From Geomonas edaphica (GTDB lineage: Bacteria; Desulfobacterota; Desulfuromonadia; Geobacterales; Geobacteraceae): a stretch of DNA of 64,000 nt. Position 1 is the stretch's first letter; each line of letters opens with the position of its first letter. The translations under genes were made by a program, and so were the position numbers. Below, piece after piece: positions 1-10,858 of this stretch. The stretch is from the NCBI RefSeq assembly GCF_004917075.1, contig NZ_SSYB01000003.1, positions 186,001 through 250,000 on the forward strand, written 5' to 3'. Under the pieces are notes generated by a model. The model ran no database searches. It was given only the letters and a program-made list of their open reading frames with translations, and was not told where the DNA came from.

Positions 1-2562
1 GCAGCCGGTGGCGTTGGCGATGAGCGCTCGGTCCCCGAAAAGCTGGGAGAGGAGCTTCAGGTACGGGGTCTCGCCGCACCCAGCGCAGGCACCGGAGTAC
101 TCGAAGAGCGGCCGCACCAGCTGGCTGCCGCGCAGCGTGTCGAGCTTCACCCGCGCGGGGTCGAGGTCGGGAAGCGACAGGAAGAAGTGGTAGTTCGCCG
201 CCTCCTTCACGCGCAGGGGGGGCTGGAAGCGCATCTCCAGGGCCTTGCGCGCCGGGTTTTCCTTGTCCTTCGCCGGGCAGTTGTGGGCGCAGGCGCCGCA
301 CCCGGTGCAGTCCTCGGGGGCGACCTGGAAGGTCACCTTCATATCCTTCAGGTCCGGCATCTTGGAGTCCGCCGACTTGAAGCCGTCCGGGGCGCCGGCG
401 AGCGCCGCGGGATCGTACGCCTTGACACGAATCGCCGCGTGCGGGCAGACGAAGGAGCAGATGGCGCACTGGATGCAGAGCTTCTCGTCCCACACCGGGA
501 TATCCACCGCGATGTTGCGCTTTTCGTACTGCGAGGTAGCGGTCGGGAAGGTGCCGTCGATCGGCATGGCGGAGACGGGGAGCTCGTCGCCGAACCCGGC
601 GATGATGCGGCCGGTCACCTCCTTCACGAAGTGCGGCGCGCACGCCCCTACCGGCGCGGGCTTCGTGATGCGGCTCGAGGGAGCGGCGGGGACGGCGACC
701 TCGTGGATATTCAAGAGCGCCTGGTCGACGGCGGCGTTGTTCATCGCCACCACCTTCTCCCCAGCCTTGCCGTAGCTCTTCTTGATGGCCCCCTTGATCT
801 CGGCGATCGCCGCCTCAAGCGGGATGATCCCGGAGATCTTGAAGAAGGCGGTCTGCATGATCACGTTGATGCGTGCGCCAAGCCCAAGTTCCTCGGCGAG
901 CTTGATCGCGTTGATGGTGTACACCTTGAGCCTTTTGTCGATGATCTGCTCTTGCACCTCGACCGGCATCTTGTCCCACACCTCGTCGTGCGAAAACGGC
1001 GAGCAGAGGAGGAAGGTGCCGCCCGGCTTCGCCTTGCCGAGCATGTCGTACTTCTCGAGGAAGGTGAAGTTGTGGCAGGCGACGAAGTCAGCATTGTCGA
1101 TCAGGTACGGCGCGTTGATCGGCTTCCTGCCGAAACGCAGGTGCGAGGTGGTGATGGTCCCCGCCTTCTTCGAGTCGTAGACGAAGTAGGCCTGGGCGTA
1201 GTTGTCGGTCGCCTCGCCGATGATCTTGATGGAGTTCTTGTTCGCCCCGACGGTGCCGTCCGAGCCAAGGCCGAAGAACATCGCCTCGTAGGTCCCGTCC
1301 ATGGCGGTCCTAAAGGAGCTGTCGTAGTCGAGGCTCGCGCCGGTCACGTCGTCCTTGATCCCCACGGTGAAGTTGCTGACCGGCTGGGCGGACTTCAGGT
1401 TGTCGAAAACCGCCTTGGCCATCGCCGGGGTGAACTCCTTGGAGCCCAGGCCGTAGCGCCCGCCGACCACCACCGGGTAGCCGACGAAACTCGTGAGCCC
1501 CGCCGCCATCCCCTCGCCGATCGCGGTCCGGACATCCAGGTAAAGCGGCTCACCCAAGGCCCCAGGCTCCTTGGTGCGGTCAAGCACCGCGATACGGCGC
1601 ACCGAGGCGGGAAGCGCCTTCACGAAGGCGTTCAGCGGGAAGGGACGGTACAGGTGGATCTTCACGACGCCCACCTTTTCCCCCTGCGCGTTCAGGGCGT
1701 CCACCGTTTCCTGCACCGTGTCGGCACCGGAGCCCATGATCACGACGACCCGCTCCGCGTCCGGCGCCCCGGCGTACTCCACCGTGGCGTACTTACGTCC
1801 GGTGAGTGCGGCGAAGCGCTCCATCTCCTTCTCCACGATATCGATGGCGGCCGGGTAGAAGCCGTTCACCGTCTCGCGCCCCTGGAAGTAGACGTCCGGG
1901 TTCTGCGCGCTGCCGCGCAAGACCGGGCGGTCCGGGGTGAGACAGCGGGCGCGGTGCGCGTTGACGAGTTCCGTGTCGATCATGGCGCGCATGTCGTCGT
2001 AGGAGAGTTCCTCGACCTTCTGGACCTCGTGCGAGGTGCGGAAGCCGTCGAAGAAGTGCAGGAACGGGAGGCGCGAGCGCAGGGTTGCCGCCTGGGCGAT
2101 CAGGGCGAAGTCCATCACCTCCTGCACGTTGTTGGAGCAGAGCATGGCCCAGCCGGTTGAGCGGCAGGACATGACGTCGGAATGGTCACCGAAGATGGAG
2201 AGCGCCTGCGTCGCTATGGCGCGCGCCGAGACGTGGAAGACCGTGGAGGTGAGTTCACCGGCGATCTTGTACATATTGGGGATCATCAGCAAAAGCCCCT
2301 GGCTCGCCGTGAAGGTCGTGGTGAGCGCCCCCGCCTGCAGAGCGCCGTGCACGGCACCCGCCGCGCCACCCTCGGACTGCAGCTCGGAGACAAGCGGTAC
2401 CGTCCCCCAGATGTTCTTCTCCCCCACCGCGCTTTTCGCGTCGGAGATCTCTCCCATCACCGAGGAAGGGGTGATCGGGTAGATGGCGATGACTTCGTTG
2501 GTGGCATGCGCCACGTGTGCCGCCGCCGTGTTGCCGTCTATGGTTACCATTCTTCTTTTCAT
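1..2562 (-). CDS. nifJ: Pyruvate:ferredoxin (flavodoxin) oxidoreductase, 3' end cut by the window edge
   Basis: Catalyses reversible CoA-dependent oxidation of pyruvate to acetyl-CoA and CO2 with reduced ferredoxin; cytoplasmic. The first 854 codons of a protein usually near 1190 residues are present. The N-terminal pyrimidine-binding domain begins with VTIDGNTAAAHVAHATNEV and continues with IYPITPSSVMGE. Two ferredoxin-type Cys clusters lie near residue 702 (CAICSFVCPHA) and residue 754 (CTGCGACAHNCPA). The thiamine diphosphate domain begins with SGACAGCGETPY and the frame leaves the window inside IANATGC. The ATG at 2562 follows AGGAG by a normal spacing and is preferred to the ATG at 2550. 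It lies 43 bases after the ribbon-helix-helix gene and probably belongs to the sucCD operon. The family call is secure; the direction of the reaction in the cell cannot be read from sequence. Confidence 0.96.
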   Translation of the reverse strand, partial: MKRRMVTIDGNTAAAHVAHATNEVIAIYPITPSSVMGEISDAKSAVGEKNIWGTVPLVSELQSEGGAAGAVHGALQAGALTTTFTASQGLLLMIPNMYKIAGELTSTVFHVSARAIATQALSIFGDHSDVMSCRSTGWAMLCSNNVQEVMDFALIAQAATLRSRLPFLHFFDGFRTSHEVQKVEELSYDDMRAMIDTELVNAHRARCLTPDRPVLRGSAQNPDVYFQGRETVNGFYPAAIDIVEKEMERFAALTGRKYATVEYAGAPDAERVVVIMGSGADTVQETVDALNAQGEKVGVVKIHLYRPFPLNAFVKALPASVRRIAVLDRTKEPGALGEPLYLDVRTAIGEGMAAGLTSFVGYPVVVGGRYGLGSKEFTPAMAKAVFDNLKSAQPVSNFTVGIKDDVTGASLDYDSSFRTAMDGTYEAMFFGLGSDGTVGANKNSIKIIGEATDNYAQAYFVYDSKKAGTITTSHLRFGRKPINAPYLIDNADFVACHNFTFLEKYDMLGKAKPGGTFLLCSPFSHDEVWDKMPVEVQEQIIDKRLKVYTINAIKLAEELGLGARINVIMQTAFFKISGIIPLEAAIAEIKGAIKKSYGKAGEKVVAMNNAAVDQALLNIHEVAVPAAPSSRITKPAPVGACAPHFVKEVTGRIIAGFGDELPVSAMPIDGTFPTATSQYEKRNIAVDIPVWDEKLCIQCAICSFVCPHAAIRVKAYDPAALAGAPDGFKSADSKMPDLKDMKVTFQVAPEDCTGCGACAHNCPAKDKENPARKALEMRFQPPLRVKEAANYHFFLSLPDLDPARVKLDTLRGSQLVRPLFEYSGACAGCGETPYLKLLSQLFGDRALIANATGC

Positions 2563-2605
2563 CCTATGCTCCTCTTGTAAATGCACTGCAGTCTCTTATC
2601 TCGGA

Positions 2606-2767
2606 CTAGGAGGTGCTCTGCCAGGGAACCACGTCCTGCAGCGCCTCCCGCATAAGGTCCGACACCTTCATGTTCACCTCTTTGGAAAACTTCTCGATCG
2701 CTTCGCGGTCCTCGCGGCTCACGCGAACCGAGAGGACGTGATAGCGCGGGTTCTCTTTTTTCTTCAT
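2606..2767 (-). CDS. Small ribbon-helix-helix-like protein (53 aa)
   Basis: A 53-residue protein starting MKKKENPRYHVLSVRVSRED. The pattern of a short beta strand (HVLSVRVS), then helix (REDREAIEKFSKEV), then a second helix (KVSDLMREALQDV) matches the CopG/MetJ-type ribbon-helix-helix fold found in small DNA-binding repressors and antitoxins. The ATG at 2767 has GGAG seven bases upstream; a longer frame to 2875 overlaps sucD and lacks a ribosome binding site. It sits between sucD and nifJ on the same strand with short gaps, so it is likely co-transcribed and could regulate this operon, which is inference. No toxin partner is visible beside it. Confidence 0.7.
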   Translation of the reverse strand: MKKKENPRYHVLSVRVSREDREAIEKFSKEVNMKVSDLMREALQDVVPWQSTS

Positions 2768-2805
2768 GTCGTTCTCCGCCGCCGCACCGTGGTGCGGCCC
2801 CCTTG

Positions 2806-3678
2806 TCACGGTCTGTAGACCTTCAATAGCGCCTCGGCCATCTCGGCCGGCGTATCCGCCACGCTGATGCCGCACTCCCTCAAAACCGCCACCTTCTCAG
2901 TCGCGGTCCCCTTGCCGCCGGAGATGATGGCGCCGGCATGCCCCATCCTCTTCCCCGGAGGGGCGGTGACGCCTGCGATGTACGCCGCCACCGGCTTCGA
3001 CATATGCTCCTTGACGAAACGGGCCGCCTCCTCCTCAGCACTCCCCCCGATCTCGCCGATCATGATCACCGCATCGGTGTCCGGGTCCTCCTCGAAGAGG
3101 CGCAGGCAGTCGATGTGACTCGTGCCGTTCACCGGGTCGCCGCCGATACCCACGCAGGTCGACTGCCCAAGGCCGATCGAGGTGAGCTGCCAGACCGCCT
3201 CGTAGGTGAGCGTGCCGCTTCGGGAAACGACCCCCACCTTGCCCGGCTTGTGGATGTAGCCGGGCATAATGCCGATCTTGCACTCACCCGGGGTGATGAC
3301 GCCCGGGCAGTTAGGGCCGACCAGGCGGGTTTTCTTCCCGACCAGGTACTGCTTGACCTTCACCATGTCCAGCACCGGGATTCCCTCGGTGATGCAGCAG
3401 ACGAGCTCCACGCCGGCATCCACCGCCTCCATGATCGAGTCGGCGGCGAAGGGGGGGGGAACGTAGATGACGCTTGCGTTGGCGCCGGTCTCATGCACCG
3501 CCTCGGCCACCGTGTCGAAGACCGGAAAGCCGTCGACGACGCTCCCCCCCTTGCCCGGGGTGACCCCCCCGACCATCTGTGTGCCGTACTCGCGGGCGCC
3601 CTGCGCGTGGAAAAGACCGGTGGCGCCGGTGATCCCCTGGGTGATGACCCTGGTGTCCTTGTTGATCATTATGCTCAT
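2806..3678 (-). CDS. sucD: Succinyl-CoA synthetase, alpha subunit
   Basis: Alpha subunit of succinate:CoA ligase in the TCA cycle; binds CoA and carries the phosphohistidine. It is 290 residues, the usual length. The N-terminal CoA-binding fold shows [15 protein letters not shown], and [17 protein letters not shown] places the phosphorylated His at residue 247. The ATG at 3678 follows TTAGGAGGGGCG. It starts 10 bases after the sucC stop codon, so the two subunits are translated from one message. In Geobacter relatives this enzyme can be supplemented or replaced by a succinyl-CoA:acetate CoA-transferase; no such gene is in this window. Confidence 0.97.
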   Translation of the reverse strand: MSIMINKDTRVITQGITGATGLFHAQGAREYGTQMVGGVTPGKGGSVVDGFPVFDTVAEAVHETGANASVIYVPPPFAADSIMEAVDAGVELVCCITEGIPVLDMVKVKQYLVGKKTRLVGPNCPGVITPGECKIGIMPGYIHKPGKVGVVSRSGTLTYEAVWQLTSIGLGQSTCVGIGGDPVNGTSHIDCLRLFEEDPDTDAVIMIGEIGGSAEEEAARFVKEHMSKPVAAYIAGVTAPPGKRMGHAGAIISGGKGTATEKVAVLRECGISVADTPAEMAEALLKVYRP

Positions 3679-3688
3679 GACGCCCCTC

Positions 3689-4858
<1,170 letters not shown>

Positions 4859-4962
4859 CTTCCCTCCTCGCCCCCCGTTATATTCTCCCAGCGAAGGGTG
4901 CAACATTAGAGTTTATTTGTTTTATTTTGGCGGAAAAACCGGCGTCGGCTCCGCTCAACACT

Positions 4963-4991
4963 CATATACTCCTCTGCAAAAAGTTTGGCAA
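4963..4991 (-). promoter_or_regulatory. Candidate sigma-70 promoter for sucCD-nifJ
   Basis: On the minus strand TTGCCA (4991-4986) and TATATG (4968-4963) are separated by 17 bases. The predicted start, near 4956, would leave a leader of about 100 bases before sucC. The match is moderate (5/6 and 4/6). Confidence 0.45.
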
Positions 4992-5289
4992 ACACTTTTA
5001 TACTATTTTGTAAATAAAATTGGTCATACCAGACTGACACGAACAGACATCGCACCGCCAAGGGTAAATACCGATCCGCCTGCGTTGCCAATTACCCTAT
5101 TAATACGGCATATTACCCTGCAAAGTGCAGACAGGTCCAAAACTGATCGAACGAGCGTTATAAAAATAAAACGCACCCGGATTCGTTTCTTGGTTACTTT
5201 GTAATACAGAGAAATCGGTGGTTCATCAAGGAGGGGAAAGGTGTAGCCGCAAAATAAAACACCGCGTAAACAAGGAGGAAGGCTTGGAC
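4992..5289. other. A+T-rich intergenic region with repeated TTACCCT motifs
   Basis: No gene is supported here. The stretch is much more A+T-rich than its surroundings and lies upstream of the sucC promoter candidate. It holds AGGGTAAATA at 5061-5070 and the inverted copies TTACCCTAT at 5092-5100 and ATTACCCTG at 5111-5120, which could be operator half-sites. Confidence 0.4.
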
Positions 5290-5329
5290 AAAAAAATCCC
5301 CCGTTCCCTTGCTTGGGGAACGGGGGATT
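5290..5329 (-). terminator. Rho-independent terminator of maeB
   Basis: A perfect stem pairs 5295-5308 with 5316-5329 around a 7-base loop. On the minus strand it runs into the T tract complementary to the A run at 5290-5296. It lies 22 bases after the maeB stop codon. Confidence 0.9.
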
Positions 5330-5350
5330 CCGGCACTGCGGCGCGTAAAA

Positions 5351-7600
5351 TTACAGGTTCTGGGCGTCCGCTACCGCGATGGCGGCCATGTTGACCACGT
5401 CGCTCTCGTCGTCGCCGCGCTGCAGCACATGCACCGGCTTGTTCATCCCCATGAGGATGGGGCCGATCGCCTCGGCGCCTCCAAGGCGGCGCAAAAGCTT
5501 GTAGCAGATGTTGCCGGAGTTGAGGTCAGGGAAGATGAGGACATTCGCCGGGGTCTTCAGTTTCGAGAAGGTGAAACCGTCGAGGAGCTCGGGGACCACC
5601 GCGGTGTCCGCCTGCATCTCCCCCTCGATGACCAGGTGCGGGGCGCGCTCCTTCACGAGCTCGACGGCGCGTTTCACCTTCTGCGCCTGCGGATGCTCCA
5701 CAGAGCCGAAGTTGGAGAAGGAGAGCATGGCGATCCTCGGCTCTATGTCGAGCATGGCGACCTTCTCGGCGGCAAGGATGGCGGTCTCGGCGAGCTCCTC
5801 CGCGGTCGGGTCGATGGTCACCGTGGTGTCGGCGAGGAAGTAGACCCCCTTCTTGAACACCATCATGTACAGGCCGTGCACGCTGGAGAGGCCCGCCTGC
5901 TTTCCAAGCACCTCCAGGGCCGGACGGATGGTGTCGGGGTAATGGGTGTCGATGCCGCCAAGAAGCGCGTCGGCGTCGCCTCGGGCCACCATCATGGTGG
6001 CGAAATGGGTCCTCGACTTGCGGCGCATGACGCGCCTGCTCTCGGAGAGGGTAAGCCCCTTTCTCTGGCGCAGGCGGTAGAGCTCGTCGGCATACCCTTC
6101 GGTCAGCTCAGAGTCGGCCGGGTCGACGATCGGCACATCGAGGTCGAGGTTCAGCTCGTCCATCTTCTGCTGGATCTTCTTACGGTCGCCGACGAGGATC
6201 GGCTTGGCGATCCCCTCTTCCACCAGGGTCTGGGCCGCCCGCAGGATCTTCTCGTTGTCGCCCTCAGGAAAGACGACCCGCTTGGGATCGCTCTTCGCCT
6301 TGTTGATGACCATGCGCATGATCTCTTTGGATTTCCCCTGCGAGCACTCCAGCTGTTCGAGATAGCGCGCCATGTCCTCTATCGGCTGGCGCGCGACGCC
6401 GGTTTCCATGGCCGCCTGGGCGATCGCCGGTGCCACGTGCAAAAGGACGCGCGGGTCGAAGGGCTTCGGGATGATGTAGTTCGGACCGAAGGAGAACTTC
6501 TCGTTGCCGTAGGCCTTCGATACCGCGTCGGGCACCTCCTCGCGGGCAAGCTTCGCAAGCGCCTGCACTGCGGCCAACTTCATCTCCTCGTTGATCGCGG
6601 TGGCGCGCACGTCGAGGGCGCCGCGGAAGATGAACGGGAAGCCGAGGACGTTGTTCACCTGGTTCGGGTAATCGCTCCTGCCGGTCGCCATGATGACGTC
6701 GCCGCGCACCGCATGCGCCTCCTCCGGGGTGATCTCCGGGTCCGGGTTCGCCAGGGCGAAGATGATCGGGTTTGGCGCCATGGAGCGCACCATCTCCGGG
6801 GTGAAGGCGCCCTTCACGGAAAGCCCGAAGAGAACGTCCGCCCCCTTGGCCGCCTCCTTCAGGGTGCGGAAAGGCGTGTCCGCCGCGAAGAGCTCCTTGT
6901 ACTGGTTCATCCCTTCGGTACGTCCCTTATAGATGACCCCCTTGGAGTCGCACATGATCATGTTGTTCGGTTTCACGCCGAGCGCTATGGCGAGCTTCGC
7001 GCAGGAGTTCGCCGAGGCGCCCGCCCCGTTCACCACGATCCTGATCTCCTCGATCTTCTTGCCGGTCAACTGCAGCGCGTTCAGAAGGGCCGCCGAGGAG
7101 ATGATGGCGGTGCCGTGCTGGTCGTCATGGAAGACCGGGATGTTCATGGTCTTTTTGAGCGTCTCCTCGATGTAGAAGCACTCCGGCGCCTTGATGTCCT
7201 CGAGGTTTATGCCGCCGAAGGTAGGCTCCAACAGCTGGCACGCCTTGATGATCTCGTCCGGGTTCTCCGTGTTCAGCTCGATGTCGAAGACGTCGATGTC
7301 GGCGAAGCGCTTGAAGAGAACACCTTTCCCCTCCATGACCGGCTTGCCGGCGAGAGCACCCAGGTTACCGAGCCCGAGCACCGCGGTGCCGTTCGATACC
7401 ACCGCGACGAGGTTCCCCTTGGCGGTGTACTTGTAGGCGTCGTCCGGGTTCTGCTGAATGGCGAGGCAGGGCTCGGCGACTCCCGGAGAGTAGGCGAGCG
7501 ACAGGTCCGCTGCGGTCTGGCACGGCTTGGTGGCGATGACTTCGATCTTTCCTTTCCTGCCGCCGGAATGGTAGTCCAGGGCTGACAGTTTCTTACTCAC
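5351..7600 (-). CDS. maeB: NADP-dependent malic enzyme fused to a phosphotransacetylase-like domain
   Basis: Oxidative decarboxylation of malate to pyruvate. The 749 residues match the two-domain MaeB type. Residues 1 to about 420 are the malic enzyme part, with [24 protein letters not shown] and the nucleotide-binding [15 protein letters not shown]. The rest is a phosphate acetyltransferase-like domain ([31 protein letters not shown]), which in this family is generally regulatory, responding to acetyl-CoA. The start is the GTG at 7600, eight bases after GGGAGG. It follows dctA on the same strand but is separated from it by terminators, and it ends at a strong terminator. With DctA it gives a route from imported C4-dicarboxylates to pyruvate. 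Confidence 0.95.
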   Translation of the reverse strand: MSKKLSALDYHSGGRKGKIEVIATKPCQTAADLSLAYSPGVAEPCLAIQQNPDDAYKYTAKGNLVAVVSNGTAVLGLGNLGALAGKPVMEGKGVLFKRFADIDVFDIELNTENPDEIIKACQLLEPTFGGINLEDIKAPECFYIEETLKKTMNIPVFHDDQHGTAIISSAALLNALQLTGKKIEEIRIVVNGAGASANSCAKLAIALGVKPNNMIMCDSKGVIYKGRTEGMNQYKELFAADTPFRTLKEAAKGADVLFGLSVKGAFTPEMVRSMAPNPIIFALANPDPEITPEEAHAVRGDVIMATGRSDYPNQVNNVLGFPFIFRGALDVRATAINEEMKLAAVQALAKLAREEVPDAVSKAYGNEKFSFGPNYIIPKPFDPRVLLHVAPAIAQAAMETGVARQPIEDMARYLEQLECSQGKSKEIMRMVINKAKSDPKRVVFPEGDNEKILRAAQTLVEEGIAKPILVGDRKKIQQKMDELNLDLDVPIVDPADSELTEGYADELYRLRQRKGLTLSESRRVMRRKSRTHFATMMVARGDADALLGGIDTHYPDTIRPALEVLGKQAGLSSVHGLYMMVFKKGVYFLADTTVTIDPTAEELAETAILAAEKVAMLDIEPRIAMLSFSNFGSVEHPQAQKVKRAVELVKERAPHLVIEGEMQADTAVVPELLDGFTFSKLKTPANVLIFPDLNSGNICYKLLRRLGGAEAIGPILMGMNKPVHVLQRGDDESDVVNMAAIAVADAQNL

Positions 7601-7634
7601 TAGGCGTTCCTCCCGTTGATACTGGAATTTGGTT

Positions 7635-7673
7635 AAAAAAAGAGGGCAGCAGCAACGGCGTGCTCGCCCTCTT
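7635..7673 (-). terminator. Second terminator-like hairpin between dctA and maeB
   Basis: AAGAGGGC (7640-7647) pairs with GCCCTCTT (7666-7673), and the A run at 7635-7641 gives a T tract on the minus strand. It stands in tandem with the stronger hairpin at 7698-7729. Confidence 0.55.
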
Positions 7674-7697
7674 CAAAAGGCTCCCTTTCGGAAGCCC

Positions 7698-7729
7698 AAA
7701 AAAGGCGGGCGGCCCATTGGGCCGCCCGC
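7698..7729 (-). terminator. Rho-independent terminator of dctA
   Basis: An 11-bp G+C stem (7705-7715 with 7719-7729) has a 3-base loop, followed on the minus strand by six T. It begins 8 bases beyond the dctA stop, so maeB probably has its own promoter or relies on read-through. Confidence 0.9.
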
Positions 7730-7737
7730 ACACGTTT

Positions 7738-9054
7738 CTACGCCTCTTCCGGCTCGAGCTCCGGCTCCATGAGCCCAAGCTCCGGAACCTCGAGCTCCTC
7801 GCGGTTCAGCACGCGCCTCATGCGATCCACGTCGAGTTCCTTCTCCCAGCGGGAGACCACGACGGTGGCGACGCCGTTGCCGACCAGGTTCGTGAGCGCG
7901 CGCGCCTCGGACATGAAGCGGTCGATGCCGAGGATGAGGGCAAGACCTGCGACCGGGATGGTCGGGATCGCGGCGAAGGTCGCGGCGAGGGTAACGAAGC
8001 CGCTGCCGGTGACACCGGCCGCACCCTTGGAAGTGAGCATCAGCACGCCGAGGATGGTGAGGGTCTGGGTCATGGTGAGCGGGGTGTTGGTCGCCTGGGC
8101 CACGAAAATCGCCGCCATGGTCAGGTAGATCGAGGTGCCGTCAAGGTTGAAGGAGTAACCGGTCGGGATGACGAGACCGACCACGGACTTGGTGCAGCCG
8201 AGATTCTCGAGCTTAGCCATCATGCGCGGCAGCGCCGACTCGGAAGACGAAGTCCCCAGCACGACCAGGAGCTCTTCCTTGATGTAGGCGATGAACTTGA
8301 AGATGTTGAATCCGCAGATCTTGCCGATGGTGCCGAGCACCACGAAGATGAAGAGGAGACAGGTGAGGTAGAAGCTCCCCATCAGCATGCCGAGTTTCGC
8401 GAGAGAGCCGAGACCGAACTTGCCGATGGTGAATGCCATGGCCCCGAAGGCGCCGATGGGGGCGAACTTCATGATCAGGTTGACGACGCCGAAGAGTGCG
8501 TGAGAGACGTCATCGATGAACTTGTAGATCGGCTTTCCCTTCTCGCCAAGCGCGGAGAGGGCGATACCGAAGAAGATGGCGAAGAAGAGCACCTGGAGGA
8601 TCTCACCCTTGGCGAAGGCGTCCACGACGCTGTTCGGGATAATGCCCAGGGCGAAGTCGGCGAAGCTGTGCGACTTGGCGGCGGTGGCGGTGTAGGTAGC
8701 GAGCCCCTTGGTGTCGAGCTTGGTGACGTCCGCGTTCATGCCGACGCCGGGCTGGATCACGTTGATGACGAGGAGACCGATGCCGAGGGCCACAGTGGAG
8801 ACGAGTTCGAAGTACAAAAGGGCCTTGCCGCCTACGCGCCCGACCTTTTTCATGTCGTCCATGCCGGCGATGCCGGTCACCACCGTACAGAAGATCACGG
8901 GCGTGATGATCATCTTGATCATCTTGATGAAACCGTCACCAAGCGGCTTCATGGCAGCCCCGGTATCGGGCAGGTAGTAGCCAAGGGCCACCCCGATCGA
9001 TATCGCCATCAATACCTGGAAGTACAGAACCTGGTAAAACTTCTTCGCTTTCAT
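7738..9054 (-). CDS. dctA: C4-dicarboxylate:cation symporter DctA
   Basis: Inner-membrane uptake of succinate, fumarate and malate driven by cations (DAACS family). The 438 residues hold about eight hydrophobic segments. Family signatures are the serine-rich [12 protein letters not shown], the helix [19 protein letters not shown] and the C-terminal [19 protein letters not shown]. The ATG at 9054 has AGGAG five bases upstream, so the frame extension to 9111 is not used. The acidic Glu/Pro-rich tail ([15 protein letters not shown]) is unusual in length. A sigma-54-like promoter and a large palindrome lie upstream, and a kinase/NtrC-type regulator pair is adjacent, so regulation by dicarboxylate is likely. 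Confidence 0.95.
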   Translation of the reverse strand: MKAKKFYQVLYFQVLMAISIGVALGYYLPDTGAAMKPLGDGFIKMIKMIITPVIFCTVVTGIAGMDDMKKVGRVGGKALLYFELVSTVALGIGLLVINVIQPGVGMNADVTKLDTKGLATYTATAAKSHSFADFALGIIPNSVVDAFAKGEILQVLFFAIFFGIALSALGEKGKPIYKFIDDVSHALFGVVNLIMKFAPIGAFGAMAFTIGKFGLGSLAKLGMLMGSFYLTCLLFIFVVLGTIGKICGFNIFKFIAYIKEELLVVLGTSSSESALPRMMAKLENLGCTKSVVGLVIPTGYSFNLDGTSIYLTMAAIFVAQATNTPLTMTQTLTILGVLMLTSKGAAGVTGSGFVTLAATFAAIPTIPVAGLALILGIDRFMSEARALTNLVGNGVATVVVSRWEKELDVDRMRRVLNREELEVPELGLMEPELEPEEA

Positions 9055-9142
9055 GGTCTCTCCTTTGAAAATGTTTCTATTGCAAAACCGCTCATCGAAT
9101 CTGCAGTTCATTTCGCCGGAACATCGTTTGACACCTCATATC

Positions 9143-9159
9143 AGCAAGACGAATACCAA
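9143..9159 (-). promoter_or_regulatory. Candidate sigma-54 promoter of dctA
   Basis: The minus strand reads TTGGTATTCGTCTTGCT, with the invariant GG and GC separated by 10 bases. The -12 box TTGCT is perfect; the -24 box TTGGTA is weaker. The predicted start, near 9132, leaves a leader of about 78 bases before the dctA ATG. The adjacent NtrC-family activator makes a sigma-54 promoter plausible. Confidence 0.5.
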
Positions 9160-9303
9160 GCTCTGTATACGAATGTAAGATACCGGAATCAAATACAAAA
9201 ATAATGTTTTAGGCACGAGAGACCCCATCAAAGGTATTAACCAAAGAAAACACCTTTACTGTTGCAATTGGGAAAAGCGCGATATTTCGACGAGATGCGG
9301 CAC

Positions 9304-9335
9304 TTAACCATGGTTAAGATCTTAACCATGGTTAA
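9304..9335. promoter_or_regulatory. Perfect 32-bp palindrome made of two 14-bp palindromes
   Basis: Two identical copies of TTAACCATGGTTAA (9304-9317 and 9322-9335), each a palindrome, flank GATC, so the whole 32 bp is also a perfect palindrome. It is centred about 187 bases upstream of the predicted dctA start, the usual distance for an enhancer bound by an NtrC-type activator. No other copy was seen in the window. Binding by the neighbouring response regulator is inference. Confidence 0.75.
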
Positions 9336-9451
9336 CACCATTGCCGGTTCCGAGGGAGTTTGGAGGGTGCCGGAGGGGGTACTGCGGAAAAAAAATGGAG
9401 AAAAAAATCGCGCCCCGAAGGGCGCGGCAGGCTACTTTCTTCTGTGTCTGG

Positions 9452-10858
9452 CTACTTACGTGACATCTTGAGACGCTTGTTGAGCGCAGGGGGTGAAATA
9501 CCGAGAAGGCGCGCCGCAATGGCCTGCACGCCGTTGGCCCTGGATATCGCCTCCTCCACGAGCAGTTCCGCCGCCTCGGCAAAAGTGGGAAGGCGTTCGA
9601 AAACGGCAAAGGGGTTTTGCCCCTGCACCGGCAGGGGTTCGTCGCTGCGGCTCTGTCCGATGGCTTTTAGGAAGCTGTCCATGGAAAGGATGCGCTCCTT
9701 GTGCAGGCTCACCGCGTTGTACACCATGCCGCGCAGCTCCCGCACGTTTCCGGGGAAGCTGTAGGTGGCGAGGATCTGGGCGAGCTCCTTTGGCGGGGTC
9801 GGCTTCTTTTTCCCCAACGTTTTCGCCGCTTCAGCCAAAAAATACTCCAGCAGTAAAGGTATGTCACCGACACGGTCACGCAAGGGGGGGATGTGGATCT
9901 TATGGGTACAGAGGCGGTAGTAAAGGTCGCGTCGGAACTCTCCGGCAGCCTCCCGCGCCGCCAGATCGCGATGCGTTGCCACGACGATGCGGGCGTTCAT
10001 CCGCTTGGGCCGGTCCCCTCCCAGCGGGAAATACTCCCCCTCCTGCAGCAGACGCAAAAGCTTCACCTGCGACGCGATGCTCAGGTCGCCGATCTCGTCC
10101 AGAAACAGCGTGCCGTTGCCCGCCTGCTCGATCATGCCCGGGCGCGCCTGATCGGCACCGGTATAGGCGCCGCGGACGTGCCCGAAAAGGGTGTCGGCAA
10201 ACACCGTGTCATCGAGGCCCGCTACGTTAACGGCGACAAGCGGCCCGGAACAGCCACTTAAGGTATGCACTGCACGCGCGATCAGTTCCTTGCCGACGCC
10301 GCTCTCGCCGGTGATCAGAAGCGGCTGGTGGCTTGGCGAAACGGCCTCGACGTAGTTGAAGAGGTCCTGCATGCGCGGATCGCCGGTCACGATGTCGGTG
10401 AACGCCTCCGGGTGCTGCAGCTGCCTCGACAGCATGCGGTCCGACATGGTACGGAACTCCTGCTGCAGCTCCAGAATCCGGATGGCGCGCAGCACCCCGC
10501 CGACCAGCCGGTCCTCCTCGTCGGTCTTCACGATGTAGTCGAAGGCACCAAGCTTCATGCAGCGCACCGCGGTCTCCAGCTGGTTCATGCCGCTCACGAT
10601 GATGGTCATGATTCCGGGGTGCCGCTCGCCGATCTGCTGCAAGAGCGTCTCGCCGGCAAGCTGCGGCATGGTGAGGTCCAGGAGCACGAGGCCGATCCCT
10701 CCCTGGTCGAGGAGCCCCATCACCTCGCGGCTCTCCTGGCAGGTCACGATGTTGTTGATCCCGGCGCAGCTTTTGAGCGTGAGCGAGAAGGACTTGAGCC
10801 AGGCCGGCTCGTCGTCGACCAGTAAGATGCTGAAGGCGGGGAAAAGGGTCTTTTTCAT
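9452..10858 (-). CDS. NtrC-family sigma-54-dependent response regulator (DctD-like)
   Basis: Transcription activator of 468 residues: receiver domain (acidic pair in LLVDDE, phosphoacceptor Asp61 in LLDLTMPQ, conserved Lys in YIVKTDEED), AAA+ sigma-54 interaction domain and C-terminal Fis-type helix-turn-helix (AIAARLLGISPPALNKRLK). Walker A is TGESGVGKE and Walker B is GTLFLDEIGDL. The sigma-54 contact loop reads GAYTGA rather than GAFTGA, a conservative change known in other members. Its ATG overlaps the kinase stop codon by four bases (ATGA), so the two are translationally coupled. It lies directly upstream of dctA on the same strand, which suggests dctA as a target; the ligand and regulon are inferred. 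Confidence 0.88.
   Translation of the reverse strand: MKKTLFPAFSILLVDDEPAWLKSFSLTLKSCAGINNIVTCQESREVMGLLDQGGIGLVLLDLTMPQLAGETLLQQIGERHPGIMTIIVSGMNQLETAVRCMKLGAFDYIVKTDEEDRLVGGVLRAIRILELQQEFRTMSDRMLSRQLQHPEAFTDIVTGDPRMQDLFNYVEAVSPSHQPLLITGESGVGKELIARAVHTLSGCSGPLVAVNVAGLDDTVFADTLFGHVRGAYTGADQARPGMIEQAGNGTLFLDEIGDLSIASQVKLLRLLQEGEYFPLGGDRPKRMNARIVVATHRDLAAREAAGEFRRDLYYRLCTHKIHIPPLRDRVGDIPLLLEYFLAEAAKTLGKKKPTPPKELAQILATYSFPGNVRELRGMVYNAVSLHKERILSMDSFLKAIGQSRSDEPLPVQGQNPFAVFERLPTFAEAAELLVEEAISRANGVQAIAARLLGISPPALNKRLKMSRK

Noticed and set aside
187-2160. Long open frame on the plus strand opposite nifJ
   Set aside because: It is a shadow of the G+C-rich nifJ reading frame: no ribosome binding site, Arg/His/Val/Asp-rich low-complexity product, and the antisense frame is a clear PFOR.
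5309-7585. Plus-strand open frame opposite maeB
   Set aside because: Antisense shadow of a well-supported malic enzyme, with no start signal or recognisable domain.
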